Origin: Thioalkalivibrio paradoxus ARh 1
GTDB lineage: Bacteria > Pseudomonadota > Gammaproteobacteria > Ectothiorhodospirales > Ectothiorhodospiraceae
DNA length: 64,000 bases
Assembly: GCF_000227685.2 (NCBI RefSeq)
Contig: NZ_CP007029.1
Location: 2,454,501-2,518,500, forward strand
Reading direction: 5' to 3'
Shown: in pieces, positions 18,781 through 27,292 of the stretch
Position numbering within the stretch: the first letter of the stretch is position 1
Layout of the letters: every line of letters starts with the position of its first letter
Notes under the pieces: generated by a model
What the model was told of the DNA's origin: nothing
What the model saw: only the letters and a program-made list of their open reading frames with translations
The model's database searches: none
Made by a program: the position numbers and the translations under genes

Positions 18781-19851
18781 TTAGCCGCCCGCGCCGGCTG
18801 CGAGTTCGCCGGGGCCGGCACCGGGTGCGGGGAGCACCAGTCGGAACGCCGTGCCTTGCGGACCCGAATCGACGAGGGTCAGGTCGCCGCCATTGTTGCG
18901 GGCAAGTTCCCACGCGATCGCCAGTCCCAGTCCCCCGGTCTTGCCGGCCACCGGCGACTTTTCAGCGAACAGACAGGGAATCATGGCTTCCGGCAGACCC
19001 GGCCCGTTATCCCGGACCACGATGGTCGTCCAATCGTTACCGCTGTTTCCGGTCAGCAGGATTCGGGTGCTGCCGGCCCCGATGGCATTGCGGATCAGGT
19101 TCATCAGGATGCGGAAGATCTGGTCGTAATCGGCGTCCAGCTCCATGGTTTCCACATCCGGGGCCTCCAGCCGTACCGCCGCGACCTCTTCCGGCCCGGC
19201 GGCTGCGTGTAGCTCGGAGACCAGATCGCCCAGCGTGAAGCGTTCGCGCCTGGGCTTCGGCTCGCTGGCGCTGCCGGCCTCCAGGGTTCGCTCACACATA
19301 CCCAGGGCGCGATCCACGGAGCGGGCAATGATCTCGGCGCTCTGCCTGACCAGGGGATCCTCGTGCCGTCGCAGGCGATCGCTCATCAGCCTCGAGGCCA
19401 CCATCGTGTTACGCAGGTCGTGAGTCACCTTGCGGATGGAACGACCGAGCTCGGCGAGTTCCGCATCCCGGCGGTCGTGCACGATGGCCAGCACGAACGA
19501 CCGGCCGGCGATCCGCACCAGCGTCGCGCGCACCTGGGCGGGTATGAGTCCGCCGCTCTTGGCGCGGCAGGCGAGGTCGTCCGCGACCCATCGGCCTTTG
19601 TGCTTCACCGCAAACAGGAACGCATCCAGCCGGGGAATCTCGTGCGGATGAATATCTGCCGGCGTAAGCGCTGCGAGTTCATCAGCGCTGTAACCCAGGA
19701 ACAGGCAGGCGGCATGGTTCGCGCCAACGATCACTCCCTGTTCTGGGTCGATCAGCAGTGCCGGGTCGTAGAGCTCCTCGAACAGCTGCGCCACGGCGTC
19801 GGTTGTGTTCACGCTGAGAGACTGGCTGGAGAGCGAGTCGATGAGGATCAT
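18781..19851 (-). CDS. PAS-domain sensor histidine kinase
   Basis: This 356-aa protein has no membrane segment. A PAS fold is seen from about residue 15 to 125 (DPALLIDPEQGVIVGANHAACLFLGY). The dimerisation/phosphoacceptor helix follows with the His in RKVTHDLRNTMVAS. The ATPase domain has its N box (LMNLIRNAIGAG), G1 (VVRDNGPGLP) and G2 (TGGLGLAIAWELARNNGG). It ends in a Gly/Pro-rich tail. No response regulator is adjacent, so it is an orphan kinase. The ATG at 19851 was chosen; upstream codons are composition-biased and unlike the family. Confidence 0.88.
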   Translation of the reverse strand: MILIDSLSSQSLSVNTTDAVAQLFEELYDPALLIDPEQGVIVGANHAACLFLGYSADELAALTPADIHPHEIPRLDAFLFAVKHKGRWVADDLACRAKSGGLIPAQVRATLVRIAGRSFVLAIVHDRRDAELAELGRSIRKVTHDLRNTMVASRLMSDRLRRHEDPLVRQSAEIIARSVDRALGMCERTLEAGSASEPKPRRERFTLGDLVSELHAAAGPEEVAAVRLEAPDVETMELDADYDQIFRILMNLIRNAIGAGSTRILLTGNSGNDWTTIVVRDNGPGLPEAMIPCLFAEKSPVAGKTGGLGLAIAWELARNNGGDLTLVDSGPQGTAFRLVLPAPGAGPGELAAGAGG

Positions 19852-20057
19852 TGAGCGCCGGCCGGTTACGAGGCGGGCCCAGCGTAACCCCGACCCCGAA
19901 TTCGCGTCCAGCAGGCCGCCGCGGCGCCTGCGGGCCATCCTGCGCGCAGACCCGATGGCCGGATCAGCAACATCCGCGCGCCATCCGGCACAAACGGGAA
20001 CACGGTGTGGCCACCGCCGCTGTGCGCCGGCGAGACTGCGTTGCCATCGCAACGCTG

Positions 20058-20564
20058 TCAGCGGTATTCCGGGTCGATCCGGGTGCGCGCCAGGTTGTTC
20101 GCATAAGTGGCCAGGGTGAAGGCAGCGACCACGGCGATAATCTCGAGCAGCTCCTCGAACGCCAGTCCCCGTTCCTCCAAAAGCGCCACTTCTGCCTGTC
20201 CCAGGCACCCCGACTCGGCCACCAGGCGCCGTGTCGCAGCCACCAGCAGACGATGGCGTGGATGGTCGGGTTCGAACCCATGCAGCACGGCCTCGATGCT
20301 GCTGTCATCGACCCCGCACGCGCGTGCCTCCTTCGTCATCACGCCCCGGCAGTAGTTGCACTTGTTGTGCATGGCGACTTCGAGAGCCACTACTGCCTGC
20401 TCGTCCCGCGCAAGGCACCCATGCCGTTCCAGCGTTTGCTCGAAATACACAAAGGCGTCCAGCGCGACCGTGCTGCGCGCGAGCATCCGATACAGGTTGG
20501 GTACGGTATCGTCGAAGACGTCGGCCACCTCCCGCAGGATCTCGTACGGTTTTCTCTCAGCCAC
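20058..20564 (-). CDS. Carboxymuconolactone decarboxylase-like (AhpD-type) protein
   Basis: This 168-aa helical protein has the AhpD/CMD redox motif CNYCRGVMTKEARACG, with the paired cysteines and downstream residues expected of alkylhydroperoxidase-like proteins. The GTG at 20564 is preferred because a GGAGG ribosome-binding site stands 8 bases upstream; an ATG 22 codons earlier has none. A thiol-peroxidase or stress role is inferred from the family. It lies tail-to-head upstream of the kinase gene with a ~200-base gap. Confidence 0.85.
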   Translation of the reverse strand: MAERKPYEILREVADVFDDTVPNLYRMLARSTVALDAFVYFEQTLERHGCLARDEQAVVALEVAMHNKCNYCRGVMTKEARACGVDDSSIEAVLHGFEPDHPRHRLLVAATRRLVAESGCLGQAEVALLEERGLAFEELLEIIAVVAAFTLATYANNLARTRIDPEYR

Positions 20565-20640
20565 GTTACAAGCCTCCAGGGCATCGAACCCCCGCCCTGA
20601 AGCCTCGCCCAAACGCGGCGACCACGCCATCGGTAAAAAC

Positions 20641-20842
20641 CGCTAACTGTCATGGCCTATGTGGCCACCCCCGGTGATGAAAGAGGCGTAGGGCGGAAAA
20701 GGCCGAAGGCCGTCATCCGCCAGCTGGCGCCCGGATTGCCGCGGGCGCCTGGGCACTGCGAACGCCGAGCGGCGGATGACGCTGCGCTTTTCCGCCCTAC
20801 AGGTCACCCCGGACGCGCGCCGCGGGTTCTTTCACGCTAACC
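20641..20842 (-). repeat. Family-A palindromic element, reversed copy (subtype 2)
   Basis: A reversed copy of the ~196-bp family-A element lies between the CMD-like gene and hsdR. It shows GATGAAAGAGGCGTAGGGCGG, the long mirrored arms and the terminal TTTCACGCTAACC. The right end (GGGTTCTTTCACG) matches the variant also seen at 53.5 and 54.8 kb rather than the commoner GACTTTCACG type. The left flank carries the linker CTAACTGTCATGGCC used between tandem copies elsewhere. Confidence 0.88.
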
Positions 20843-20905
20843 GGCCCTGCACCGGCCACCGGATACCGCGTCGCGATCCGCGTGGCGCGTGGGCTCACGC
20901 AGTCG

Positions 20906-23900
20906 TCAGGGGCCGGTCCTTGTGGCGGGGTTGCGTTGCTCGCCCGCCCCGGCGGTCAGCAGGCGCAGGATCAGTAGCGCGAAGTCGCGCTGGTGTTCGG
21001 GACTGTCCAGCACCTGCATCGAGAGTTTTTCGTGGTCGGTCATCGCGTCGAGCACGGTGTCGGTAACGCGTTTCGGGAACAGGCCGTGCATCACCTGGTC
21101 GGGGCTGTGGTTCTCGACCTGGGCCATCACGGCGTCGTCGCGGCGGATACGGTCGGCGATGCCGTTGGCGAACTGGAGCTTGTCTGCGTCGCTCACCTCG
21201 GCGCCGAACAGTTCGTTGAGCTGGTCGATGATCTCGGAAAGGCGTTTCTTTTCCGGGTCGTGGGGCTTGCCGGAACCGACGTCGGTGACGGGCTTCAGCC
21301 CGCTGTAGTCTCCGCCCTCCTCCGCCAGATTCAGACGATGTTCGGCGCGCTTGTTCAGCCGGTAGTGGGTCAGCTCGAGTTCGTCGACGTCGATCGCATC
21401 TTCTTCCAGGTTCTCGATGCGCAGCAGCGGGTGCAGCGCACGGGCGTACACGCAGAGCTGTTCCAGCTCGCGGTCGTCGAAGTCGACGATCTGTGACAGG
21501 AACTCGTAGCTGCGCACGAAACTCTGCAGGTTCTTGCGGAACAGGTCGAGTTCGTCGCGGGTGGTGTGGGCGTCCTTCAGCTCCTGTTCGGCGCGGTGGA
21601 GGCCGGCCTTGTCGCCGTTGCGCTCGGCGAGCGCCTGCGCGGCCTTCCAGGCCTGGATCCGTTCCAGCACGGCCTTGTACCGGGTCGTATAGCGTTCCTT
21701 TGCCGGCTGGCAGTAGTAGCTGAGCTGGCTGGCGCCGGCCTTTGGATCGAAGAAGGCGCGCGCGAAGTTCTCGACCTCGTCCCAGTGGTAGATGCCGGCG
21801 GCGTCGAGGCTCTTCTGCAGGTCGTACACGACATTGGGGTCGGAGACATCGGCCAGCTCGGCCTTGTTGTAGTACGGGCGGAAGGCCGCGAGAACGTCTT
21901 CTGCGTCGTTGAAGAAGTCGAGGACGAAGGTATTCTCCTTGCCCGGAAAGATGCGGTTCAGGCGCGAGAGGGTCTGCACGCAGTCGACGCCCTGGAGTTT
22001 CTTGTCCACGTACATCGCGCAGAGCCTGGGCTGGTCGAACCCGGTCTGGAACTTGTTGGCGACGATCATCACGTTGAATTCGGCGGTATCGAACGCCTCG
22101 GCCAGGTCGCGGCCCTTCAGCCCCGGGTTCAACAGCGCGCTGGTCTCGGTCACCTCCTCGGGGATTACGCCGTCCGGCAGTACGGTGCCGGAGAAGGCAA
22201 CCAGCGCGTGGATGCCCGGGTAGCCCCGGTCCTGAATGTACTCGCGCATCGCCAGCGCGTAGCGCACCGCCTCCTGGCGGCTCCCGGTCACCACCATCGC
22301 CTTCGCCTGGCCGTCCAGCAGATGGCGCACGTTGGCGCGGAAGTGCTCGACGATCACCTCGACCCTTTGCGCGATGTTGTACGGATGCAGACGCACCCAG
22401 CGGGCGATCCTGGTCGAGGCCTTGCGCGACTCGACCTCCTGGTCGTCGCCGTGCGGGTGCGCCAGCTTCCAGGCAGTCGAGTACGTGGTGTAGTTCTTCA
22501 ATACGTCGAGGATGAAGCCTTCCTCGATCGCCTGACGCATGGAGTACAGGTGGAACGGCTCGGGCTTGTTGTCCTTTGATGCCGGCAGCTCCGGGTTCGG
22601 CGGGCGGCCGAACAGCTCCAGCGTCTTCGCCTTGGGGGTGGCGGTGAAGGCGTAGTAGCTGATGCGCTCGACCGACTTGCGCGCGGCCACGGCCGCGTCC
22701 AGCAGCTCCTCGGCGCTGATCTCCTCGTCCTCCGGCATGTCGGTGCCGAGGATCGCCTTCAGCTTGGTCGCGGAGGCGCCGGTCTGCGACGAATGCGCCT
22801 CGTCAGCGATCACCGCGTAGCGCCCGGCGGCCAGGTCCGGGCGTTTGTCCAGCGCGTCGAACAGCGCCGGAAAGGTCTGGATGGTCACGATGATGATGCG
22901 CGTCTGCTCGGCCAGCGCCTCGGCCAGTTGCTCCGACTTGCTCTGGCTGCCGACATCGCGGGTGATCGGCCGCACCACGCCGTGCGCATGGTCGAACTGG
23001 TAGATCGTGTCCTGGAGCTGGCTGTCCAGCACCGTGCGGTCGGTGACGACCACCACCGAGTTGAACAGCTTGCCGCCCGCGTCGTCGTACAGCGCGGCGA
23101 GCTGGTGCGCGATCCAGGCGATCGAGTTGGACTTGCCGGAACCGGCACTGTGCTGGATCAGGTAGCGCTGCCCCGCGCCTTCCTCGCGCGTCGCCTCGAT
23201 CAGGCGGTTCACCACGTCCCACTGGTGGAAGCGCGGAAAGATCAGCGCCTCCTTCTTGCGCCGCTTGCCGTGGAAGTCCTCCTCGGTCTTCTGCTCCAGG
23301 TGCAGGAAGCGGCCGATGATTCGGAGCCAGGCATCCGGCTGGAACACGCGCTGCCACAGGTAGCCGGTGGCGTAGCTGTCCGGGTTCGGCGGTGCCGGGT
23401 TGCCAGCGCCGCCGTCTTCGGTGCCCCGGTTGAACGGCAGGAAGACCGTATCCTTGCCGTTCAGGCGCGTGGTCATCGCCACCTGATCCTGGCTGACCGC
23501 GAAATGCACCAGCGCCCCGCGCCTGAAGGTCAGCAGCGGCTCCGGTTTGCGAGTGACCGGGTCCTTCACCGGGCGATCGCGCCGGTACTGGCGCTTCGCG
23601 TTCTCCACCGACTGCTTGAACTCGCTCTTCAGCTCCAGCGTGGCGGTGGGGATGCCGTTGACGAACAGCACCAGATCCAGCCGCGGGTTGTATTCGCCGC
23701 TGCGCGCATGCGACGAATACGAGACCTCCGGCACCACCCGCAGGCGGTTGGCGCGGTAGCGCGCCAGGGACTCGGGGTTCATCTCGTGGTCGGGCCGGAA
23801 GCTGCACAGCTCCAGCTTCACCCCCGGCGTCTTCACCCCGTGGCGCAGCACCTCCAGCGTGCCGCCACGCTCCAGCTCGCGCGTGACCGCGCGCACCAGG

Positions 23901-24103
23901 GCCTTCTGCGGATCCTGCGGGTTCTTGGCGGCGAACTTCTCCCAGCGCTGCGGCCACGCCTCCTGCAGGTAGGCGACCAGATCCTCGGTGTACAGCGCAC
24001 TCGCGGCGTCGTAGCCGCTGGCCGGACCGGTCAGCCAGCCATCGGCGGTCATCGCGTCGATGATGTCCTGCTGAAACCGGGCTTCCCTGCTGTCCGCCAT
24101 CAT
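20906..24103 (-). CDS. hsdR: Type I restriction enzyme, R subunit
   Basis: HsdR is the motor and nuclease subunit of a type I restriction-modification complex (HsdR2M2S1). It is 1065 aa. The N-terminal PD-(D/E)xK nuclease region ends in PTATLELKSE. The SF2 translocase has Walker A (HSAGSGKSNSIAW), the DEAH box (VIADEAHSSQ), and FTATPKAK. The helical C-terminus is typical of the family. It lies downstream of higBA and 4.7-7 kb from its hsdS and hsdM partners on the same strand, so the operon is interrupted by other genes. Confidence 0.96.
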   Translation of the reverse strand: MMADSREARFQQDIIDAMTADGWLTGPASGYDAASALYTEDLVAYLQEAWPQRWEKFAAKNPQDPQKALVRAVTRELERGGTLEVLRHGVKTPGVKLELCSFRPDHEMNPESLARYRANRLRVVPEVSYSSHARSGEYNPRLDLVLFVNGIPTATLELKSEFKQSVENAKRQYRRDRPVKDPVTRKPEPLLTFRRGALVHFAVSQDQVAMTTRLNGKDTVFLPFNRGTEDGGAGNPAPPNPDSYATGYLWQRVFQPDAWLRIIGRFLHLEQKTEEDFHGKRRKKEALIFPRFHQWDVVNRLIEATREEGAGQRYLIQHSAGSGKSNSIAWIAHQLAALYDDAGGKLFNSVVVVTDRTVLDSQLQDTIYQFDHAHGVVRPITRDVGSQSKSEQLAEALAEQTRIIIVTIQTFPALFDALDKRPDLAAGRYAVIADEAHSSQTGASATKLKAILGTDMPEDEEISAEELLDAAVAARKSVERISYYAFTATPKAKTLELFGRPPNPELPASKDNKPEPFHLYSMRQAIEEGFILDVLKNYTTYSTAWKLAHPHGDDQEVESRKASTRIARWVRLHPYNIAQRVEVIVEHFRANVRHLLDGQAKAMVVTGSRQEAVRYALAMREYIQDRGYPGIHALVAFSGTVLPDGVIPEEVTETSALLNPGLKGRDLAEAFDTAEFNVMIVANKFQTGFDQPRLCAMYVDKKLQGVDCVQTLSRLNRIFPGKENTFVLDFFNDAEDVLAAFRPYYNKAELADVSDPNVVYDLQKSLDAAGIYHWDEVENFARAFFDPKAGASQLSYYCQPAKERYTTRYKAVLERIQAWKAAQALAERNGDKAGLHRAEQELKDAHTTRDELDLFRKNLQSFVRSYEFLSQIVDFDDRELEQLCVYARALHPLLRIENLEEDAIDVDELELTHYRLNKRAEHRLNLAEEGGDYSGLKPVTDVGSGKPHDPEKKRLSEIIDQLNELFGAEVSDADKLQFANGIADRIRRDDAVMAQVENHSPDQVMHGLFPKRVTDTVLDAMTDHEKLSMQVLDSPEHQRDFALLILRLLTAGAGEQRNPATRTGP

Positions 24104-24259
24104 GCACCCCGTTCAATCTGCCCCTGTGATCAACCGGCGGCAGTCACAGCGGTTCTCGCGTCTTCTGGAATCGCGGATCGAAAAGACGCAATCGGTGAGG
24201 CGCCTCGGCGAACCCGCCGAGGCCTCTTGTTTTCCGGCACCCGCACTCCCCCGGCCCGC

Positions 24260-25354
24260 TTAACCGGCCTCCCGTTCCCAGGCGTAACGCACCTTCAAAT
24301 CGTTCATCTGGTGCCACTGCAGCAGCCCTTCCTTTTGCATCCGGCCGACCACAATACCCGGGGCGATGCCGATTTTCCGCGCAAATTGCACCACGGCGGC
24401 CGGCGACAAACTGGAGCCTGTCAGCTCGCGCCAGCTGGCCGGCGGAATCAGGTGATTCTCGGCAAAGGTGTCGGCTTCGCGTTCTTCCTTGCCATCGAGC
24501 TCGCCTTCCATGTCCAAGAAGGCCACGCGCTTGCCGTGCAGCAGCAGGTGAGCGGCCTCATGAAAGAACGAAAACCATAGATGGTCGTTGGACTTGTGCC
24601 GCAGACTCAGGGCAATCAGTGCCTTGTCGGGACTCAGCCAGCGCGCGGCACCACTGACCGGGCAGCCCCGGGGCGCCTCGACAAACACGACGGCAACCCC
24701 GGCCCTGCCACACTGTTCCACCAGCGGGGGCACAAAGGCCTCCGGGCTGGATTCGCTGGTCAGCGCCCGCGCGTGTTCGAGCGCCGCCTCGAACCGTTTC
24801 CGATCGAAGGGTTCGCACTCGATCCTGGCCGCGAGCCGCTCCGCCTGACGGAACCACGCCCCTACCGCCGGCCCCTTGCGCTCGAAGGTCGGCGACGACC
24901 GGAACGCCGCAGCCCCCGTGGCGTAGCGCTCGCGCCAGGCATCCACCGAGGCCACCCCGAAGAATGCGAGGCACTCCGCTACCTGCTGGCCCTTGTTGGA
25001 AAAACGCCGGATCCAGCCGAGCCGGACCATCTCGCCCACCGGTAACTCCTGCAGCAAGGAGGCCTGCGTAGCCAGAGCCTTCAGCTCCTGCTGCCGCGTC
25101 AGCGCCTCGCGATATTGCGCCTCGCGTTCCAGCCAGAAACGCGCGTTACCGCCCAGCACCCGTTCCAGACGCAGCGCGGTCTCTTCGGTCAGCGGCACCT
25201 TCCCCTTGATGAGCTGGTTGACGTGCTTGGGACTGTAATCCATCCGCTGAGCGAACTCGCGCTGCGCCCAGCCCTGCTCTTCCAGCAGGTCGGCGATGGT
25301 CTCTCCGGGCGGAGAGACCCAGTCCGGCACTCTGGCCTGCGCAAATTCAGTCAT
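24260..25354 (-). CDS. higA: HigA-type antitoxin fused to ImmA/IrrE metallopeptidase
   Basis: This 364-aa protein has an N-terminal XRE/HigA helix-turn-helix (residues about 15-75: GETIADLLEEQGWAQREFAQ... SPKHVNQLIKG) and a C-terminal zinc-protease domain with HEAAHLLLHG. The start at ATG 25354 overlaps the higB stop by 8 bases, the usual toxin-first HigBA order. Neutralisation of HigB and repression of its own promoter are inferred from the family. A perfect inverted repeat upstream of higB is a likely operator. Confidence 0.9.
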   Translation of the reverse strand: MTEFAQARVPDWVSPPGETIADLLEEQGWAQREFAQRMDYSPKHVNQLIKGKVPLTEETALRLERVLGGNARFWLEREAQYREALTRQQELKALATQASLLQELPVGEMVRLGWIRRFSNKGQQVAECLAFFGVASVDAWRERYATGAAAFRSSPTFERKGPAVGAWFRQAERLAARIECEPFDRKRFEAALEHARALTSESSPEAFVPPLVEQCGRAGVAVVFVEAPRGCPVSGAARWLSPDKALIALSLRHKSNDHLWFSFFHEAAHLLLHGKRVAFLDMEGELDGKEEREADTFAENHLIPPASWRELTGSSLSPAAVVQFARKIGIAPGIVVGRMQKEGLLQWHQMNDLKVRYAWEREAG

Positions 25355-25676
25355 GGTAATCACCAATCCATACAACAACGACGCGATCCACCGCCGCCCA
25401 CGCGATCCCGCCGTCCGGCATCCGCGGCCAGGGTTGCTCCGCGGGCTCGAAACACAGCCGGACCTTCTTGTTCAGAGATACGGAGAACCAGCCCTCGCGG
25501 TCGCCCTTCAACGGGTGCGGATGCCCGGCCACCAACTCGGTCGGATTGCTCACAGCGAACAAATCCGCCAGACGGGCGCGCAGCTTGCGGGCGCAGTCGT
25601 GTCCCAGTTCCTTCCGCGCCTTGCGTTCCTGCAAGCACAGGGCCTCCAGTCGCGCGTCCTTGTATTCGAGTTCCAC
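25347..25676 (-). CDS. higB: HigB/RelE-like toxin
   Basis: This 109-aa member of the RelE/ParE superfamily matches HigB mRNA interferases: short, basic, with LADLFAVSNPTELVAGHPHPLKGDREGWFSVSLNKKVRLCFEP in the middle and strands ending VVVVWIGDYHD. The start is GTG at 25676. It immediately precedes and overlaps its antitoxin gene. By family it would cleave mRNA on the ribosome when HigA is degraded. Confidence 0.88.
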   Translation of the reverse strand: MELEYKDARLEALCLQERKARKELGHDCARKLRARLADLFAVSNPTELVAGHPHPLKGDREGWFSVSLNKKVRLCFEPAEQPWPRMPDGGIAWAAVDRVVVVWIGDYHD

Positions 25677-25692
25677 GCCGGGATCGGTCCTT

Positions 25693-25724
25693 GATCATAG
25701 AGCACGTTTACCCACTTGGTAAAC
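25693..25724 (-). promoter_or_regulatory. higBA promoter with palindromic operator
   Basis: A perfect inverted repeat GTTTACC-N5-GGTAAAC (25706-25724) lies 30 bases upstream of higB. On the minus strand it covers a plausible -35 (TTTACC) followed, after 18 bases, by a -10 TATGAT (25693-25698). This is the expected architecture for autorepression by HigA. Confidence 0.6.
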
Positions 25725-25801
25725 CATTTTAAGCCACTAAAGCCGCGGCTCGCTCTTTCGTTCTCGTTTTCCGCCACCCCCTTGTGCCACGGACCCAGCA
25801 G

Positions 25802-26059
25802 CTATCGGGTGTTACCGTCGAGCGGCCTGTTGGCGGCTTCTGCCTGCAGGCGCTCGACCAGCCACAGCTTGATGATGGACTGGCGGGTCACGCCAATGCG
25901 CGCCGCCTCACGATCCAGCGACTCCACCACCCAGGCGGGAAGGTCGACGTTGATGCGCTTCTGTTCCTGATTGACGCGACGCGCCGACGCGAGGTCGAGC
26001 TCGCCCACGATGTCTTCCTGCCCGTCGTCGAGTTTCTTGTCGAAGTCTTCAGCTTTCAT
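25802..26059 (-). CDS. brnA: BrnA/CopG-family antitoxin (orphan)
   Basis: This 85-aa antitoxin begins MKAEDFDKKLDDGQEDI and ends in a ribbon-helix-helix DNA-binding domain (KRINVDLPAWVVESLDREAARIGVTRQSIIKLWLVERL), the pattern of BrnA antitoxins. The ATG at 26059 is nested in the last codons of the disrupted upstream toxin (TATGAAAGCTGA), so it was once translationally coupled to it. Only a remnant of the toxin remains, making this an orphan antitoxin. Confidence 0.85.
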   Translation of the reverse strand: MKAEDFDKKLDDGQEDIVGELDLASARRVNQEQKRINVDLPAWVVESLDREAARIGVTRQSIIKLWLVERLQAEAANRPLDGNTR

Positions 26060-26085
26060 AGAGCTCAACGTGCTTCTTGCGGGGT
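26049..26085 (-). pseudogene. BrnT toxin remnant (last ~10 codons)
   Basis: Upstream of and overlapping brnA, one frame reads ...RKKHVELYES and stops. BrnT toxins typically end in a basic stretch followed by a YEE/YES tail at this exact position relative to brnA. The reading frame runs straight into the end of the family-B element (GGTATCC), and no other BrnT-like sequence exists beyond the element, so the 5' part of the toxin is gone. Confidence 0.6.
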
Positions 26086-26288
26086 ATCCGTTCAGCCCCC
26101 CGTCCGCATCCTCGTCGCCCCCCGTGCCTAGGAAAATGGGTCATCGCGAGGAGCGAAGCGACGTGGCGATCCATAAGGCGGTGATTCAATTTGCGTCGTT
26201 TGGATTGCCGCGCTTCGCTCGCAATGACAATGACAGGCGCTTTCCTAACCCCCGCACTCGGATTTGGGAGGGGGGCTGAACGCATTCC
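26083..26288 (-). mobile_element. Family-B miniature inverted-repeat element, copy 2
   Basis: This is an inverted near-copy of the element at 18554-18763, with the same terminal inverted repeats (GGTATCCGTTCAGCCCCC at one end and GGGGGGCTGAACGCATTCC at the other). The core is the same: GGAGCGAAGCGACGTGGCG, a spacer TTCAATTTGCGTCGTTTGG, and CGCTTCGCTCGCAATGAC. It sits at the junction with the truncated BrnT toxin. Confidence 0.85.
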
Positions 26289-26338
26289 TTGCGGGAGCGC
26301 CTGACGGAAATCAGGCAAATGAAGCCGCCCACTGCGTA

Positions 26339-27292
26339 TCAATGCCCCTCGGGGGTGGCGTCGGCGGCCTCGCTGACCAGCTGCTCCTGCCATTCACCGT
26401 ACGTCTGGCCCGTGTCCTCGCGATGCCATTCCTTGCGGCCATTGGAGGTTCTACCGACCACCATAGCAGCCGCCGCACTGGGGCTGGAGAATGCGTAGTC
26501 ACGCGAAAACCGCATCGGACCGTTCCCGTCCGGCACGAGCACGCCTTCCTCGACCAATTGTTCGAACAAACGCTGGTAGCCGTGCGGTGTCGGCCCAACC
26601 CAGGCTTCGCGAGCCTGTGAGCCTTCGAGCACGAAAAATTCGCCATCGATTTCCTGACCGTAGGCCGTAATGCCATTCCTGGCTAGCGCCATACGGAAGC
26701 GCGGTGAGGCCTCGTCCGGGCGGGATTCAGAGCCGGGCCCTGCGACCAGATCTTTTGATGGCGGCCGACTGGAGTCGCGCAGGAACTCGAAGCCGAGCAC
26801 CGGGAGTACCGTGCGGATCTGCTCCAGGAAGAAGGCCATGTCGGCCTGATCCGCCTCGGGCAGGCCGATGTATTCGTGGCGGGTGCCGTTGAGCAGGATG
26901 CAGCGGCCGACGCGATGGGCCTGCTGGATCAGCAGGCTCTCCAGGTACTTCACGTGGGCCTTGGTCAGGTTCTGGTCCTTGCTCGTGATCAGGCAGACCT
27001 TTTCCCAGAAGTCCTTGCCGCCCTGTTCCTCGGTGCGATTGTGCTGCTTGAGTCGCTTGCCGACATCATCCGACTCGCCGATGTACACCTGCGGGCGGGC
27101 GCTGTTCTCCGCATCCGGCCCCACCAGAAAATACACGCCGGTGCGCCCGCACTCCGGGCGCTGCACCAGCTCGCTCAGCTTGCCGCGCGGCCCGGTGAGC
27201 ACATGCCCGGTCCAGTTCATGATCTCCGCCGTCAGCAGCCCGTGCGGCGTGCCGTCCACCAGGAACAGGCGGATGCTGCGCCCCTGCGTCAT
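26339..27292 (-). CDS. GIY-YIG nuclease family protein with C-terminal DUF4357-like region
   Basis: This 317-aa protein has a GIY-YIG fold at about residues 50-150 (GVYFLVGPDAEN ... VYIGESDDVGKRLKQHN, with the catalytic arginine in KRL and YLESLLIQQA following). Its C-terminal third (RNGITAYGQEIDGEFFVLEGSQAR ...) resembles DUF4357 regions found in such proteins. The ATG at 27292 overlaps the hsdS stop, so it is co-translated with the specificity subunit. Proteins of this type are frequent riders in type I RM loci; the function is not established. Confidence 0.85.
   Translation of the reverse strand: MTQGRSIRLFLVDGTPHGLLTAEIMNWTGHVLTGPRGKLSELVQRPECGRTGVYFLVGPDAENSARPQVYIGESDDVGKRLKQHNRTEEQGGKDFWEKVCLITSKDQNLTKAHVKYLESLLIQQAHRVGRCILLNGTRHEYIGLPEADQADMAFFLEQIRTVLPVLGFEFLRDSSRPPSKDLVAGPGSESRPDEASPRFRMALARNGITAYGQEIDGEFFVLEGSQAREAWVGPTPHGYQRLFEQLVEEGVLVPDGNGPMRFSRDYAFSSPSAAAAMVVGRTSNGRKEWHREDTGQTYGEWQEQLVSEAADATPEGH

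Noticed and set aside
25360-25698. Alternative frame overlapping higB starting MIKDRS
   Set aside because: Does not match the RelE/HigB pattern; the GTG-started frame does and overlaps higA as expected.
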